The notes under the pieces are model-generated. The model did no database searches and was not told where the DNA came from. It saw nothing but the letters and a program-made list of their open reading frames with translations. A stretch of 64,000 nucleotides of DNA from Oscillospiraceae bacterium. Lineage in GTDB: Bacteria; Bacillota; Clostridia; Saccharofermentanales; Saccharofermentanaceae. How positions within the stretch are numbered: the stretch's first letter is position 1; every line of letters begins with the position of its first letter. Location of the stretch: the NCBI GenBank assembly GCA_900176545.1, contig FWXP01000007.1, positions 59,599 to 123,598 of the forward strand. The letters run 5' to 3'. Positions 35,226 through 43,269 of this stretch are shown here, piece by piece. The translations under genes were made by a program, and so were the position numbers.

Positions 35226-35654
35226 TCACTCTGCGTCTTCTGCAGATGTCTCCTCAGCAGCGGGAGTTTCCTCTTCGACGGGAGCTGCCTCAGCAGGAGC
35301 CTCTGTCTCCTCGACCTTCTCAGCAGCGGGAGCAGAAGCCTGCTCATCGAATCTGGAACCGCACTTGAAGCAGAATGTATACTCGAGATTATTCTCTGTA
35401 CGGCAGCTTGGGCAGAGCTTCAAGCCCTTCTCGTAGAGGATCTTTACATTGAGTTCTTCGATCTCATTAGTAAGCTTTGTGATAGCGTCACAACGAGTGT
35501 TGATATCCTTTGTATTATCTACGTTAAGGTCCTTATACTGCTTATAATAGTAACGACCGATCTCATCATAATATCTGCTGACAGAGACCTTCTTCTCATC
35601 GATAGATCTCTGGTAATTGGCTATATTCTTAGCCTTGGGATCAAAGAATGCCAT
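35226..35654 (-). CDS. Zinc-ribbon protein with coiled N-terminus and Glu/Ala/Pro tail
   Basis: 142 residues. The N-terminus begins MAFFDPKAKNIANYQRSIDE, followed by a helical, probably coiled stretch to about residue 80. One zinc ribbon (LCPSCRTENNL, then FCFKCGSRF; two CxxC pairs about 15 residues apart) follows. Then comes a ~40-residue disordered tail of Glu, Ala, Pro and Thr. No signal or membrane segment. Such helix/zinc-ribbon proteins are common in Clostridia and have no assigned role. GGAGGAAT site before the ATG and a strong terminator after the stop, so it is monocistronic. Confidence 0.8.
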   Translation of the reverse strand: MAFFDPKAKNIANYQRSIDEKKVSVSRYYDEIGRYYYKQYKDLNVDNTKDINTRCDAITKLTNEIEELNVKILYEKGLKLCPSCRTENNLEYTFCFKCGSRFDEQASAPAAEKVEETEAPAEAAPVEEETPAAEETSAEDAE

Positions 35655-35728
35655 AGGAATATTCCTCCCTCAATGTATTTACCTTCACATTATACACTAT
35701 GAGCAACGTTAAAGTAAAAACTAGTTGT

Positions 35729-35761
35729 AAAAAAAGACCGCTCCACGTAAGTGAAGCGGTC
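35729..35761 (-). terminator. Terminator of gap
   Basis: Arms GACCGCT-CAC and GTG-AGCGGTC (35736-35761, G-T pair on the minus strand). Seven T residues follow on the minus strand (35729-35735). Confidence 0.9.
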
Positions 35762-35793
35762 CTTAGATTCAAATATTTCAGTAAGTTCAGCTA

Positions 35794-36828
35794 TTAGCCA
35801 AGCTCTGCGAAGTACTTGATTGTCCTTACCATCTGAGATGTGTAAGAATTCTCGTTGTCGTACCAGGATACAACCTGTACAAGAGAGTTGCCGTCGTCCA
35901 TCTTGGAAACCATTGTCTGGTTAGCATCGAAGAGAGAACCGAATCTCATACCAACGATATCGGAAGAAACGAGCTTCTCCTCTGTGTAACCGAAGGACTC
36001 TGTTACAGCAGACTTCATAGCAGCGTTGATACCCTCAACAGTAGCCTCACCCTTAACTACAGCGTGAAGGATTGTTGTGGAACCTGTTGTTGTAGGAACT
36101 CTCTGAGCAGCACCGATGAGCTTACCGTTGAGCTCAGGAATTACAAGACCGATAGCCTTAGCAGCACCTGTGGAGTTAGGTACGATGTTAGCAGCACCGG
36201 CTCTTGCTCTCTGAAGGTCACCCTTTCTCTGAGGGCCGTCAAGGATCATCTGATCACCTGTGTAAGCGTGAACTGTTGTCATGATACCGCTCTGGATTGC
36301 AGCGTAATCATTAAGAGCCTTTGTCATAGGAGCAAGGCAGTTAGTTGTGCAAGAAGCAGCGGAGATGATCTTGTCATCCTTTGTAAGTGTCTTGTGGTTA
36401 ACGTTGTAAACGATTGTAGGAAGATCGTTACCAGCGGGAGCGGAGATAACTACCTTCTTAGCACCAGCGTTGATATGAGCCTGTGCCTTATCCTTAGATG
36501 TATAGAAACCTGTGCACTCGAGAACTACGTCTACACCGAGCTGGCCCCAAGGAAGGTTGTTAGCGTCAGCTTCCTTGTAGATCTGAAGTGTCTTGCCGTC
36601 AACTGTGATTGTGTTAGCCTCGTCGTCAGAAGATACTGTGTGCTTATTCTCACCGAATACACCAGCGTATCCACCCTGAGCTGTGTCATACTTAAGAAGG
36701 TGAGCGAGCATGGAAGGCTTTGTAAGATCGTTGATAGCAACTACCTCGTAACCCTCAGCGCCGAACATCTGTCTGAAAGCAAGACGACCGATACGACCGA
36801 AACCGTTAATCGCAACTTTAACTGCCAT
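35794..36828 (-). CDS. gap: Glyceraldehyde-3-phosphate dehydrogenase, type I
   Basis: 344 residues. Glycolytic oxidation of glyceraldehyde-3-phosphate with NAD. The N-terminus [18 protein letters not shown] is the NAD-binding motif. The active-site cysteine is in [19 protein letters not shown], and the substrate-site segments [16 protein letters not shown] and RRGDL-like [16 protein letters not shown] follow. [20 protein letters not shown] closes the protein. Codon choice is clearly biased (little use of AGG, many CT-ending codons) compared with neighbours, as expected for a highly expressed gene. Strong AGGAGG site. Single-gene unit with own promoter and terminator. Confidence 0.97.
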   Translation of the reverse strand: MAVKVAINGFGRIGRLAFRQMFGAEGYEVVAINDLTKPSMLAHLLKYDTAQGGYAGVFGENKHTVSSDDEANTITVDGKTLQIYKEADANNLPWGQLGVDVVLECTGFYTSKDKAQAHINAGAKKVVISAPAGNDLPTIVYNVNHKTLTKDDKIISAASCTTNCLAPMTKALNDYAAIQSGIMTTVHAYTGDQMILDGPQRKGDLQRARAGAANIVPNSTGAAKAIGLVIPELNGKLIGAAQRVPTTTGSTTILHAVVKGEATVEGINAAMKSAVTESFGYTEEKLVSSDIVGMRFGSLFDANQTMVSKMDDGNSLVQVVSWYDNENSYTSQMVRTIKYFAELG

Positions 36829-36894
36829 TTTGAATTCCTCCTAAAAATATCCCGAATGGGATTGATTATCTTTTTGTGCTGAAGCACCGTTAAA

Positions 36895-36923
36895 ATATTA
36901 CAACAGAATGACAGGGTTTACAA
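36895..36923 (-). promoter_or_regulatory. Sigma-A promoter of gap
   Basis: On the minus strand TTGTAA (36918-36923), a 17-nt spacer and TAATAT (36895-36900), about 67 nt before the gap ATG. The leader holds a short GTGCT/AGCAC palindrome. Confidence 0.55.
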
Positions 36924-37031
36924 CAAAACATTCTGACAAAATCACGGTCAAAAAGTACAATTATCCAACTTCACTAAAAATTGCCTTGAAATGATTTTCG
37001 CTAATGAAAACAAACAGCGATTTCACGAAGC

Positions 37032-37679
37032 TTACAGTGTTGCAACTGCTCTCTTGATGCCTATTCCCTGGTCTGCGAACTTCTGCTCGAACTCGGTCCT
37101 TACGTTGTCCTTGTCCCACTCGGAGTTGTGAAGATCACGTGTGAGTTCTGAAAGCGTAAAGCCGCAAGCCTTGAACTCTTCAAGGGAAAAATCGTAAAGA
37201 TCGTCGTTATCGGTCTTGAAGCGGATCTGACCGTGTTCCTTGAGAAGGACCTTATACTGCTCAAGGAATGCCCTGTATGTAAGCCTCCTCTTGGGCTTGT
37301 TCCTTCTGGACCAGGGATCACAGAAATTAATGTAGATCCTGTCGATCTCATCCTCTGCGAAGTAATTCTCCAGGAGCTGGGCATCGGCATTTATAAAGAA
37401 GAGATTGGGTATCTCCTGTGCATGTGCTTTTTCTATGGCAGAGAGTATTACGGAAGAGTCCCTTTCGAGAGCGATATAAAGTACATCCGGGTTCGATGTC
37501 GCAGTCTCGGTGCAGAACTTTCCCTTACCGCAACCGAGCTCTAAGAATACCTTACAGTCTTCGGGGAAGCCGCAAGCCTTGCGCCAGTTGCCCTTGTTGA
37601 GCATAGGTGCGTCGAACCACCTCTCGTGGCATACTTCCATCCTCTCGGGTATATGTCGCTTCTTTCTGCCTCTGGCCAT
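37032..37679 (-). CDS. trmB: tRNA (guanine-N7)-methyltransferase TrmB
   Basis: 215 residues. Methylates G46 of tRNA with S-adenosylmethionine. SAM-binding motif VFLELGCGKGKFCTETA (about 45-61), then NPDVLYIALERDSSVI, RIYINFCDPWSRRNKPKRRL (the family FxDPWPKxRH region) and GQIRFKTDNDDLYDFSLEEF. The C-terminal TEFEQKFADQGIGIKRAVA matches the family end. The basic N-terminus (ARGRKKRHIPER) suits tRNA binding. GAGGAT site before the ATG. Divergent from the C_GCAxxG_C_C gene. Confidence 0.95.
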   Translation of the reverse strand: MARGRKKRHIPERMEVCHERWFDAPMLNKGNWRKACGFPEDCKVFLELGCGKGKFCTETATSNPDVLYIALERDSSVILSAIEKAHAQEIPNLFFINADAQLLENYFAEDEIDRIYINFCDPWSRRNKPKRRLTYRAFLEQYKVLLKEHGQIRFKTDNDDLYDFSLEEFKACGFTLSELTRDLHNSEWDKDNVRTEFEQKFADQGIGIKRAVATL

Positions 37680-37797
37680 ATCTTTATCCTCACATACTTT
37701 GCTTCGTTATATATGACTTATATAATAACAGTCGCATAGATAATAACAGACGCCGATAATTAAGTGAAATACTTTTATCTTTAAGGAGTAACGCTAT

Positions 37798-38214
37798 ATG
37801 GATAACTTAGTCGATATCAACACAACGACCCTTTCTGCCGAAGAGAAAGGAGAACTGGCCTGCTCCTTGAGGGGCAAGGGCTGCAACTGCTGTCAGGCGG
37901 TCATAATGGCATATAAGGATGAACTGGGACTTTCTGAGCAGGATATAAAGAAGATGGGGGCGGCATTCGGAGGAGGCATGGCCACGATGGATGCTACCTG
38001 CGGCGCTCTTGTAGGCGCAGGCATCGCCCTGGGACTTATAAAGTATGAGGACACTCCCATAAGAGGCAACGCCAAGGCTCTTATCTCGGACTTCAAGGAG
38101 ATGAGCAAGGCTACCTCCTGCAGAGACCTTAAGGGAATAGATACGGGCGTCATGCTCACATCCTGCGAGGACTGTATGCGAAATGCAGTGAAGGCTCTCT
38201 CCTCTCAGCTCTGA
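37798..38214 (+). CDS. C_GCAxxG_C_C family redox-type protein
   Basis: 138 residues. The name-giving cysteine pattern is present: CSLRGKGCNCCQAVIMAY near 23-40, then DATCGALVGAGIALGL, and the C-terminal CRDLKG and TSCEDCMRNAVKAL. The family is common in anaerobes, carries conserved cysteines that could bind a metal or cluster, and has no agreed function. No signal peptide. AAGGAG site 9 nt before the ATG. It stands alone, followed by a terminator. Confidence 0.88.
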   Translation: MDNLVDINTTTLSAEEKGELACSLRGKGCNCCQAVIMAYKDELGLSEQDIKKMGAAFGGGMATMDATCGALVGAGIALGLIKYEDTPIRGNAKALISDFKEMSKATSCRDLKGIDTGVMLTSCEDCMRNAVKALSSQL

Positions 38215-38226
38215 TAACAACGACAA

Positions 38227-38258
38227 AGGGCACGACCGTTAAGATCGTGCCCTCTTTT
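38227..38258 (+). terminator. Terminator of the C_GCAxxG_C_C gene
   Basis: Arms AGGGCACGA (38227-38235) and TCGTGCCCT (38245-38253), followed by CTTTTT. Confidence 0.88.
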
Positions 38259-38277
38259 TATGCTCTTTTTGTCTTTA

Positions 38278-38619
38278 TCAGATCATCTTCTCGGTGAGCT
38301 TGATGCCGCCGATAACGTGGTAATGAACGTGCATTACTGTCTGGCCGCCGTCTTCACCGCAGTTGTTTATGACCCTGAAGCCTGTATCAAGACCCTTGAT
38401 CTTTGCTACTTCGTCAACAGCCTTGATGACTTCACCCATGTACTTAGCGCCTTCCTCGGAAGCAGCCATATCGCGGATATCGTCGAAATGCTTCTTGGGC
38501 ACAACGAGTGTGTGCACGGGAGCTACGGGCTTTATATCGTCGAAGCAGTATACGTAGTCGTTCTCGTATACCTTTGTAGAAGGGATCTTGCCTTCGATTA
38601 TGTCACAGAATAAGCACAT
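38278..38619 (-). CDS. HIT family nucleotide hydrolase (HinT-like)
   Basis: 113 residues. MCLFCDIIEGKIPSTKVYEN is the family start, VAPVHTLVVPKKH follows, and the histidine triad is in QTVMHVHYHVIGG. Acts on purine nucleoside phosphoramidates or on aminoacyl-adenylates. It sits 18 nt after alaS on the same strand, and HinT can hydrolyse aminoacyl-AMP made by synthetases, so the pairing makes sense. That is inference. AAGGAGG site before the ATG. Confidence 0.94.
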   Translation of the reverse strand: MCLFCDIIEGKIPSTKVYENDYVYCFDDIKPVAPVHTLVVPKKHFDDIRDMAASEEGAKYMGEVIKAVDEVAKIKGLDTGFRVINNCGEDGGQTVMHVHYHVIGGIKLTEKMI

Positions 38620-38637
38620 AAGTATTTCCTCCTTCTA

Positions 38638-41313
38638 TCAGAGCATCTTCTCGAGCTCGGTCTTGACTGCAGCGAGTGCATCGTCGATACCTGCGGGATT
38701 CTTACCGCCGGCCTGAGCCATGTTGGGACGTCCGCCGCCGCCACCGCCTACGATGGGAGCTACGGCCTTGATGAGGTTGCCCGCATGAGCACCTGCCTTT
38801 ACGGCGCTGTCGGTAGCCATTACTACGATATTTACCTTACCGTCAACAGTGGAAAGAAGAGCAACGACGCCGTCACCGATCTTGTCCTTCAAGGAGTCGC
38901 CAAGATCACGAAGTGAACCCATGTCGACATTATCGAGCTTAGCGCTCAGAAGCTTTATACCCTTAACATCCTGTGTCTGGTTCGTAAGGTCGCCCAGAGC
39001 TTCCTTAGCTGCAGCGGACTTAAGGGAATCGATCTCGGAATTAGCAGTCTTGAGCTCTGCCTGAAGATGAGAGATCTTATTAAGGATCTCGGAAGGATTC
39101 GTCTTCAAGATCTTAGCTGCCTCGTTAAGCGTATTCTCAAGATCTCTGTAGTAAGAAAGGACCGCATCGCCCGTAAGAGCCTCGATACGTCTTACGCCTG
39201 AAGCTACACCGGACTCGGAAAGTATCTTGATATTGCGGATGACAGAAGTATTCGTAACGTGAGTACCACCGCAGAGCTCAACGGAGAATGCTTCCTTATA
39301 GTCAGCTTCAGTATTGCCGCTTGTGCCCTTACCCATGGATACGACACGGACAGTTCCCTGGTACTTCTCACCGAAGAGAGCCATGGCACTGGTCTTAGCG
39401 GACTCTTCAAGACTCATCTCCTCTGTTACTACGTTAAGCGAAGCGGAGATCTCGCGATTGACGATCTCTTCTGCCTTAGCGATCTGTTCTGCCGTCATGG
39501 GCTGATCGTGAGAGAAGTCGAATCTTAATCTGTCGGGTGTGACAAGTGAACCCTTCTGCTCTACGTGATCACCGAGAACTGTCTTCAATGCCTTCTGAAG
39601 AAGGTGCGTAGCGGAGTGGTTCTTACATGTATCGAGCCTGTTATTCTTATCAACGGAGAGCTTTGCCTCGTCTCCTGTCTTGATGCTTCCCTTGGAAACA
39701 TATCCCACATGACCGATCCTGGAATTAGGAAGATGGATGGTCTCGGTTACCGTGAATTCGCCGTCCTTTGTGGAGATAGTACCCTTATCGCCTACCTGGC
39801 CGCCCATGGTGCCGTAGAAGGTAGTAACGTCAGTAACGACCGTACCGTTCTCGCCCTCGGAAAGAGCATTCTTAAGGGACTCTTCACCTGCGATGGCAAC
39901 GATATTGCCGCTGCACTCAAGGCTGTCGTAGCCCTTGAACTCAGTCTTTATATCTGCTGCAAGGGAATCGAATACTGCTTCGGAGTTGGAGAGCTTAGCG
40001 GAGAAGTTCTGGTTGTCCCTTGCCTTCTGCTTCTGCTCTTCCATAGCAGCCTTGAAGCCTTCCTCGTCTACCGTAAGTCCTTCCTCCTGTGCAAGCTCTA
40101 CCGTGAGCTCGATGGGGAAGCCGAACGTATCGTAGAGATAGAAAGCCTTCTTGCCGTCGATAGTGCCCTTGGAACTCTCAAGGATCTTCTTGAATTCCTT
40201 CATTCCGTTCTCAAGAGTACTCTCGAACCTGTCGATCTCCTTTGTAAGTTCATTGATAACAAAATCCCTGTTCTTTATGAGGAGAGGATAGCTGTTGGAA
40301 TATACGTCGATATAGATCTGTGCAACCTTGAGGATATTCTCCTTCTTGAGGTTCAAGGTTCTTGCGTGTCTTACCGCACGGCGGATAAGACGGCGAAGGA
40401 CGTAGCCTGCACCTGCGTTGGAAGGAAGGAGCTTTGCGGGATCTCCGATGAGCATTACCGCTGTCCTTGTGTGGTCGGCAAGGATACGCATGGATCTTGT
40501 GAGCTTCTCGTCAGAATCGTACTTAACGCCCGAAGCCTCTTCGATATAAGCGATGGCGGGAGCGTGAAGGTCGATCTTATATACATCGTCGAGACCATTG
40601 AGGAATGCGAGGATACGCTCGAGTCCCCAACCCGTATCTACGTTCTTCTGGGAAAGAGGAGTAAGTGTTCCGTCCTGATGCTTCTCATACTGCATGAATA
40701 CGTCATTACCGATCTCGGTATACTTGCCGCAGTGGCAACCGGGGCCGCAGTCGGGACCGCAGGGAGCTACATCCTTAACATAGAACATCTCACTGTCGGG
40801 ACCGCAGGGACCGTACTCCAGTCCCCACCAGTTATCCTCGGCGGGAAGATAGAATATATTCTCGGGCTTGAAGCCTGATTCGATACGATACTTAGCGCCC
40901 TCTTCGTCACGGGGAGCATTCTCGTCACCTGCAAATACGGTAGCAGCCAGGTGATCGGCGTCGAATCCGAAGAGCTCAGTCAGGAGCTCGAAGCTCCACT
41001 GGCACCTCTCCTTCTTGAAGTAATCACCCAGGGACCAGGAACCCATCATCTCGAAGAACGTTCCGTGGCTCTTGTCACCTACGGAATCGATATCGTTGGT
41101 ACGGACACATCCCTGAACGTTAGTAAGTCTCGTTCCCAAGGGGTGCTTCTGTCCGAGAAGATACGGCATAAGGGGCTGCATACCCGCTACGTTGAACATA
41201 ACGCCGGTAGAACCGTCGGATACGAGCGATACGGCGCCGACATCCACGTGTCCTCTGTCTATATAGAACTGCTTCCAAGCATTTCTCAATTCATCTGAGG
41301 TGAACTTTCTCAT
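38638..41313 (-). CDS. alaS: Alanyl-tRNA synthetase
   Basis: 891 residues, normal. Catalytic core with LRNAWKQFYIDRGHVDVGAV, FNVAGMQPLMPYLLGQKHP, KSHGTFFEMMGSWSLGDYF and GWGLERILAFLNG. The editing domain has zinc ligands in KNHSATHLLQKALKTVLG and VELCGGTHVTNTSVI. The oligomerisation/C-Ala domain ends in GGGGGRPNMAQAGGKNPAGI. The CxCHCGKY segment (GPDCGPGCHCGKYTEIGND) in the catalytic domain is also typical of clostridial enzymes. The ATG at 41313 has a strong AAAGGAG site. An upstream start adding 15 residues would run through a hairpin and is rejected. Confidence 0.97.
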   Translation of the reverse strand: MRKFTSDELRNAWKQFYIDRGHVDVGAVSLVSDGSTGVMFNVAGMQPLMPYLLGQKHPLGTRLTNVQGCVRTNDIDSVGDKSHGTFFEMMGSWSLGDYFKKERCQWSFELLTELFGFDADHLAATVFAGDENAPRDEEGAKYRIESGFKPENIFYLPAEDNWWGLEYGPCGPDSEMFYVKDVAPCGPDCGPGCHCGKYTEIGNDVFMQYEKHQDGTLTPLSQKNVDTGWGLERILAFLNGLDDVYKIDLHAPAIAYIEEASGVKYDSDEKLTRSMRILADHTRTAVMLIGDPAKLLPSNAGAGYVLRRLIRRAVRHARTLNLKKENILKVAQIYIDVYSNSYPLLIKNRDFVINELTKEIDRFESTLENGMKEFKKILESSKGTIDGKKAFYLYDTFGFPIELTVELAQEEGLTVDEEGFKAAMEEQKQKARDNQNFSAKLSNSEAVFDSLAADIKTEFKGYDSLECSGNIVAIAGEESLKNALSEGENGTVVTDVTTFYGTMGGQVGDKGTISTKDGEFTVTETIHLPNSRIGHVGYVSKGSIKTGDEAKLSVDKNNRLDTCKNHSATHLLQKALKTVLGDHVEQKGSLVTPDRLRFDFSHDQPMTAEQIAKAEEIVNREISASLNVVTEEMSLEESAKTSAMALFGEKYQGTVRVVSMGKGTSGNTEADYKEAFSVELCGGTHVTNTSVIRNIKILSESGVASGVRRIEALTGDAVLSYYRDLENTLNEAAKILKTNPSEILNKISHLQAELKTANSEIDSLKSAAAKEALGDLTNQTQDVKGIKLLSAKLDNVDMGSLRDLGDSLKDKIGDGVVALLSTVDGKVNIVVMATDSAVKAGAHAGNLIKAVAPIVGGGGGGRPNMAQAGGKNPAGIDDALAAVKTELEKML

Positions 41314-41340
41314 GTCTAAGTCTCTCCTTTGTAGCAAAAC

Positions 41341-41370
41341 AAGGCACGCGCTTCTCATTCCGCGTGCCTT
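41341..41370 (-). terminator. Perfect inverted repeat between the WYL gene and alaS
   Basis: Ten-base perfect arms AAGGCACGCG and CGCGTGCCTT, followed on the minus strand by GTTTTGC. Most simply the terminator of the WYL gene. It also lies in the alaS leader if alaS is read from further upstream. Confidence 0.65.
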
Positions 41371-41420
41371 GTAATTTTACAAAAAATATATAGAAAAATC
41401 TATATGCACATTGTGCAATA

Positions 41421-42470
41421 TCAGCCCTTCAGAGCCTTTGTAAGGTATTCCGTGAACTTCTCCCTCACCACATCATCCTTTATGGTGACCCTGATGCCGT
41501 CAAAGGTATAGAGCTTGAACAGCTGGGTGAAGAGAGTAGGAACAAGTCCCGCCTCGAAGGCAAACTCTATAAGACCCTTGGATGTCTGGTCCGAGACTAT
41601 GCTCTTGACATTGACATCGCCTGCAAAGGCATTGTAGGCACGAAGCAGTGTCTTCTCGTCATCTGCCTCCAGCCTTATGGTTATGAGCCTGCTCTTATCG
41701 GAAGCGAAAGCATCGATGCTGTTCCTTAAGTATTCGCTCAGGATCTTGTCCCTGTCGCCTTCAAGGCCTACATAAGTTATGCCCTGGCCCACAACATGGT
41801 TCTTCATCCTGTCGATCCTGTAACGCCTCATGGAAACGGCTTTGTCATTGCACTTGGAATATACGTCGTTGTCTACGGCTATGAGATAATAATTCCCGTT
41901 CTCCCAGTCAAGAGCCACCGGAGATACGGTCTTATCCGTGACGCCTCGAAGGCCGCCCGCGATATTGTAGCCGTACTTAAAGCAGAATACCTGCTTGGTA
42001 TCTATGCATGTCCTTATGGTATTCAGAAGGAACTTTGTCTTGGACTTGGGTACGTTATCGTGAGAGATGAGGGACTTGTAACCGCCCTTGAAGTACGCGG
42101 GGTATCTCTCCTCGATCTTCTCGCAAAGTCCGGAATCGGTGAAGGGAGTCGTCTTGATGGCATCTACTATGAGACGCGCCTCGTCCAGGGTAAGTTCGTA
42201 GATCAGTTCCTCCCTGGTATACTTCCTTCCGTTCAATGTGATCCATTCGTGTCCTGCAGGAACTAATCCCGCAGCCTCAACGAACTCATTGAGCCTCTTG
42301 ATATCCGCATAGACGGACTTGCGCTCGAATTCAGTACCGGTAACCCTCAGAAGGTATGCCTGGATGTCGGTCATCTGCACACCGCTGTCTTCGTCATAAG
42401 CATGTACATGGCGAAGGAAATAATCGTAAAGGAGCAATATCTTCAGCTTGGATTTCTCACTGTTTGCCAT
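41421..42470 (-). CDS. WYL-domain transcriptional regulator
   Basis: 349 residues. N-terminal winged-helix domain (about 8-75: SKLKILLLYDYFLRHVHAYD, then RKSVYADIKRLNEFVEAAGL), a linker, and the WYL domain (about 150-235) with VSPVALDWENGNYYLIAVDN and SMRRYRIDRMKNHVV. The C-terminal WCX-type extension has TIRLEADDEKTLLRAYNAFA. WYL proteins sense small ligands or nucleic acids and control stress or defence genes. No defence genes lie nearby. GGAGGT site before the ATG. Ends at the inverted repeat upstream of alaS. Confidence 0.88.
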   Translation of the reverse strand: MANSEKSKLKILLLYDYFLRHVHAYDEDSGVQMTDIQAYLLRVTGTEFERKSVYADIKRLNEFVEAAGLVPAGHEWITLNGRKYTREELIYELTLDEARLIVDAIKTTPFTDSGLCEKIEERYPAYFKGGYKSLISHDNVPKSKTKFLLNTIRTCIDTKQVFCFKYGYNIAGGLRGVTDKTVSPVALDWENGNYYLIAVDNDVYSKCNDKAVSMRRYRIDRMKNHVVGQGITYVGLEGDRDKILSEYLRNSIDAFASDKSRLITIRLEADDEKTLLRAYNAFAGDVNVKSIVSDQTSKGLIEFAFEAGLVPTLFTQLFKLYTFDGIRVTIKDDVVREKFTEYLTKALKG

Positions 42471-42574
42471 AGTGACCTCCGAATAAGTGGGTTATTAATA
42501 GTACACCAAATAACGAAGGCTTTTGCAAGTATAAAGGATCTCCCGGTACGGCCGTTTACCGAGAGATAGTGCCG

Positions 42575-43111
42575 TCAGACTACCGTCCTTGCGGCAAGAG
42601 CCTGCTGGAGCTGCTGCACCTGAGGTGACTGCTTCTTATTGCCCGTAGCTGTCCTTAAGGATGCCGCGAATATCCTGTGGATCTTATCCGCCTCATCGTA
42701 GAGCCTTCCGCTCTCTTCCGAGGTCACTCCTACGAGGGTAGAGAACTTCAGGTATTCGATGACCCTTCCGGATGAATAGAATCCGTCCTCGAGGCACCTT
42801 ATAAAGCGCTCCTTGCCGATGGAATCGGATGCCATATTGGCTGCAAGGTTCACGTTCATGACATCCTTGAACATCATCTCGGAAAGAGCCACGTGTCCAA
42901 GGCTCCTGACGTGAGCCGCAAATCCGTATACGGCGATGGCGAACTCAGTGGCGATGACATCAAGATCCTTCTTCTTCTCGTCATCCTTCTTTCCTTCCTC
43001 CTTCTTGCCCTCCTCGGGCTCTTCGACGCCGGGGATATCGATATCCTCTATGACCTCCGGCACGTCGGATGTAGTCTCGAAGACGTCATCCTTATTCTTG
43101 TCTTCCTTCAT
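42575..43111 (-). CDS. Acidic/lysine-rich protein with a possible four-helix-bundle (S23/IVS-type) domain
   Basis: 178 residues. The first ~48 are highly charged and disordered (EDIDIPGVEEPEEGKKEEGK). The rest is helical: DVIATEFAIAVYGFAAHVR, LSEMMFKDVMNVNLAANMAS, RFIRCLEDGFYSSGRVIEYL and YDEADKIHRIFAASLRTATG. The order and spacing resemble the 23S rRNA-intervening-sequence four-helix family (LTxQ-RRA-xSI-NIAEG, then a GSLxE segment), with its consensus residues mostly changed. This is a suggestion, not a firm call. No membrane segment. AAAGGAG site. Divergent from the DUF1015 operon across a region holding a perfect inverted repeat. Confidence 0.6.
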   Translation of the reverse strand: MKEDKNKDDVFETTSDVPEVIEDIDIPGVEEPEEGKKEEGKKDDEKKKDLDVIATEFAIAVYGFAAHVRSLGHVALSEMMFKDVMNVNLAANMASDSIGKERFIRCLEDGFYSSGRVIEYLKFSTLVGVTSEESGRLYDEADKIHRIFAASLRTATGNKKQSPQVQQLQQALAARTVV

Positions 43112-43184
43112 GTTCTTGTCTCCTTTCGTTGATTATTACCGGTAGCTACAAGATAGCAGAAAAGAACAAACTTTTGGGACAAAA

Positions 43185-43215
43185 ATTTCGACAAAAAACG
43201 ACAAATTGTCGAAAT
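43185..43215. promoter_or_regulatory. Operator-like inverted repeat in the divergent region
   Basis: ATTTCGACAA (43185-43194) and TTGTCGAAAT (43206-43215) are perfect inverted arms of 10 bases with 11 nt between. A further CGACAA copy lies inside the spacer. It sits between two divergent genes, just upstream of a TAAAAT box (43232-43237) that could serve the DUF1015 operon. Confidence 0.5.
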
Positions 43216-43269
43216 GCTCCCGACACCGTGCTAAAATACTTACTACTTATTTCTTAAGGGGTTGAAAAT

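Noticed and set aside
39565..40878. A 437-residue open frame on the plus strand across alaS
   Set aside because: Antisense to alaS in a complementary frame with no ribosome site; the AlaS translation is complete and conserved.
41421..42470. WYL regulator as a marker of a phage-defence island
   Set aside because: Neighbours are alaS, HIT and other housekeeping genes. No nuclease, helicase or toxin genes are near.
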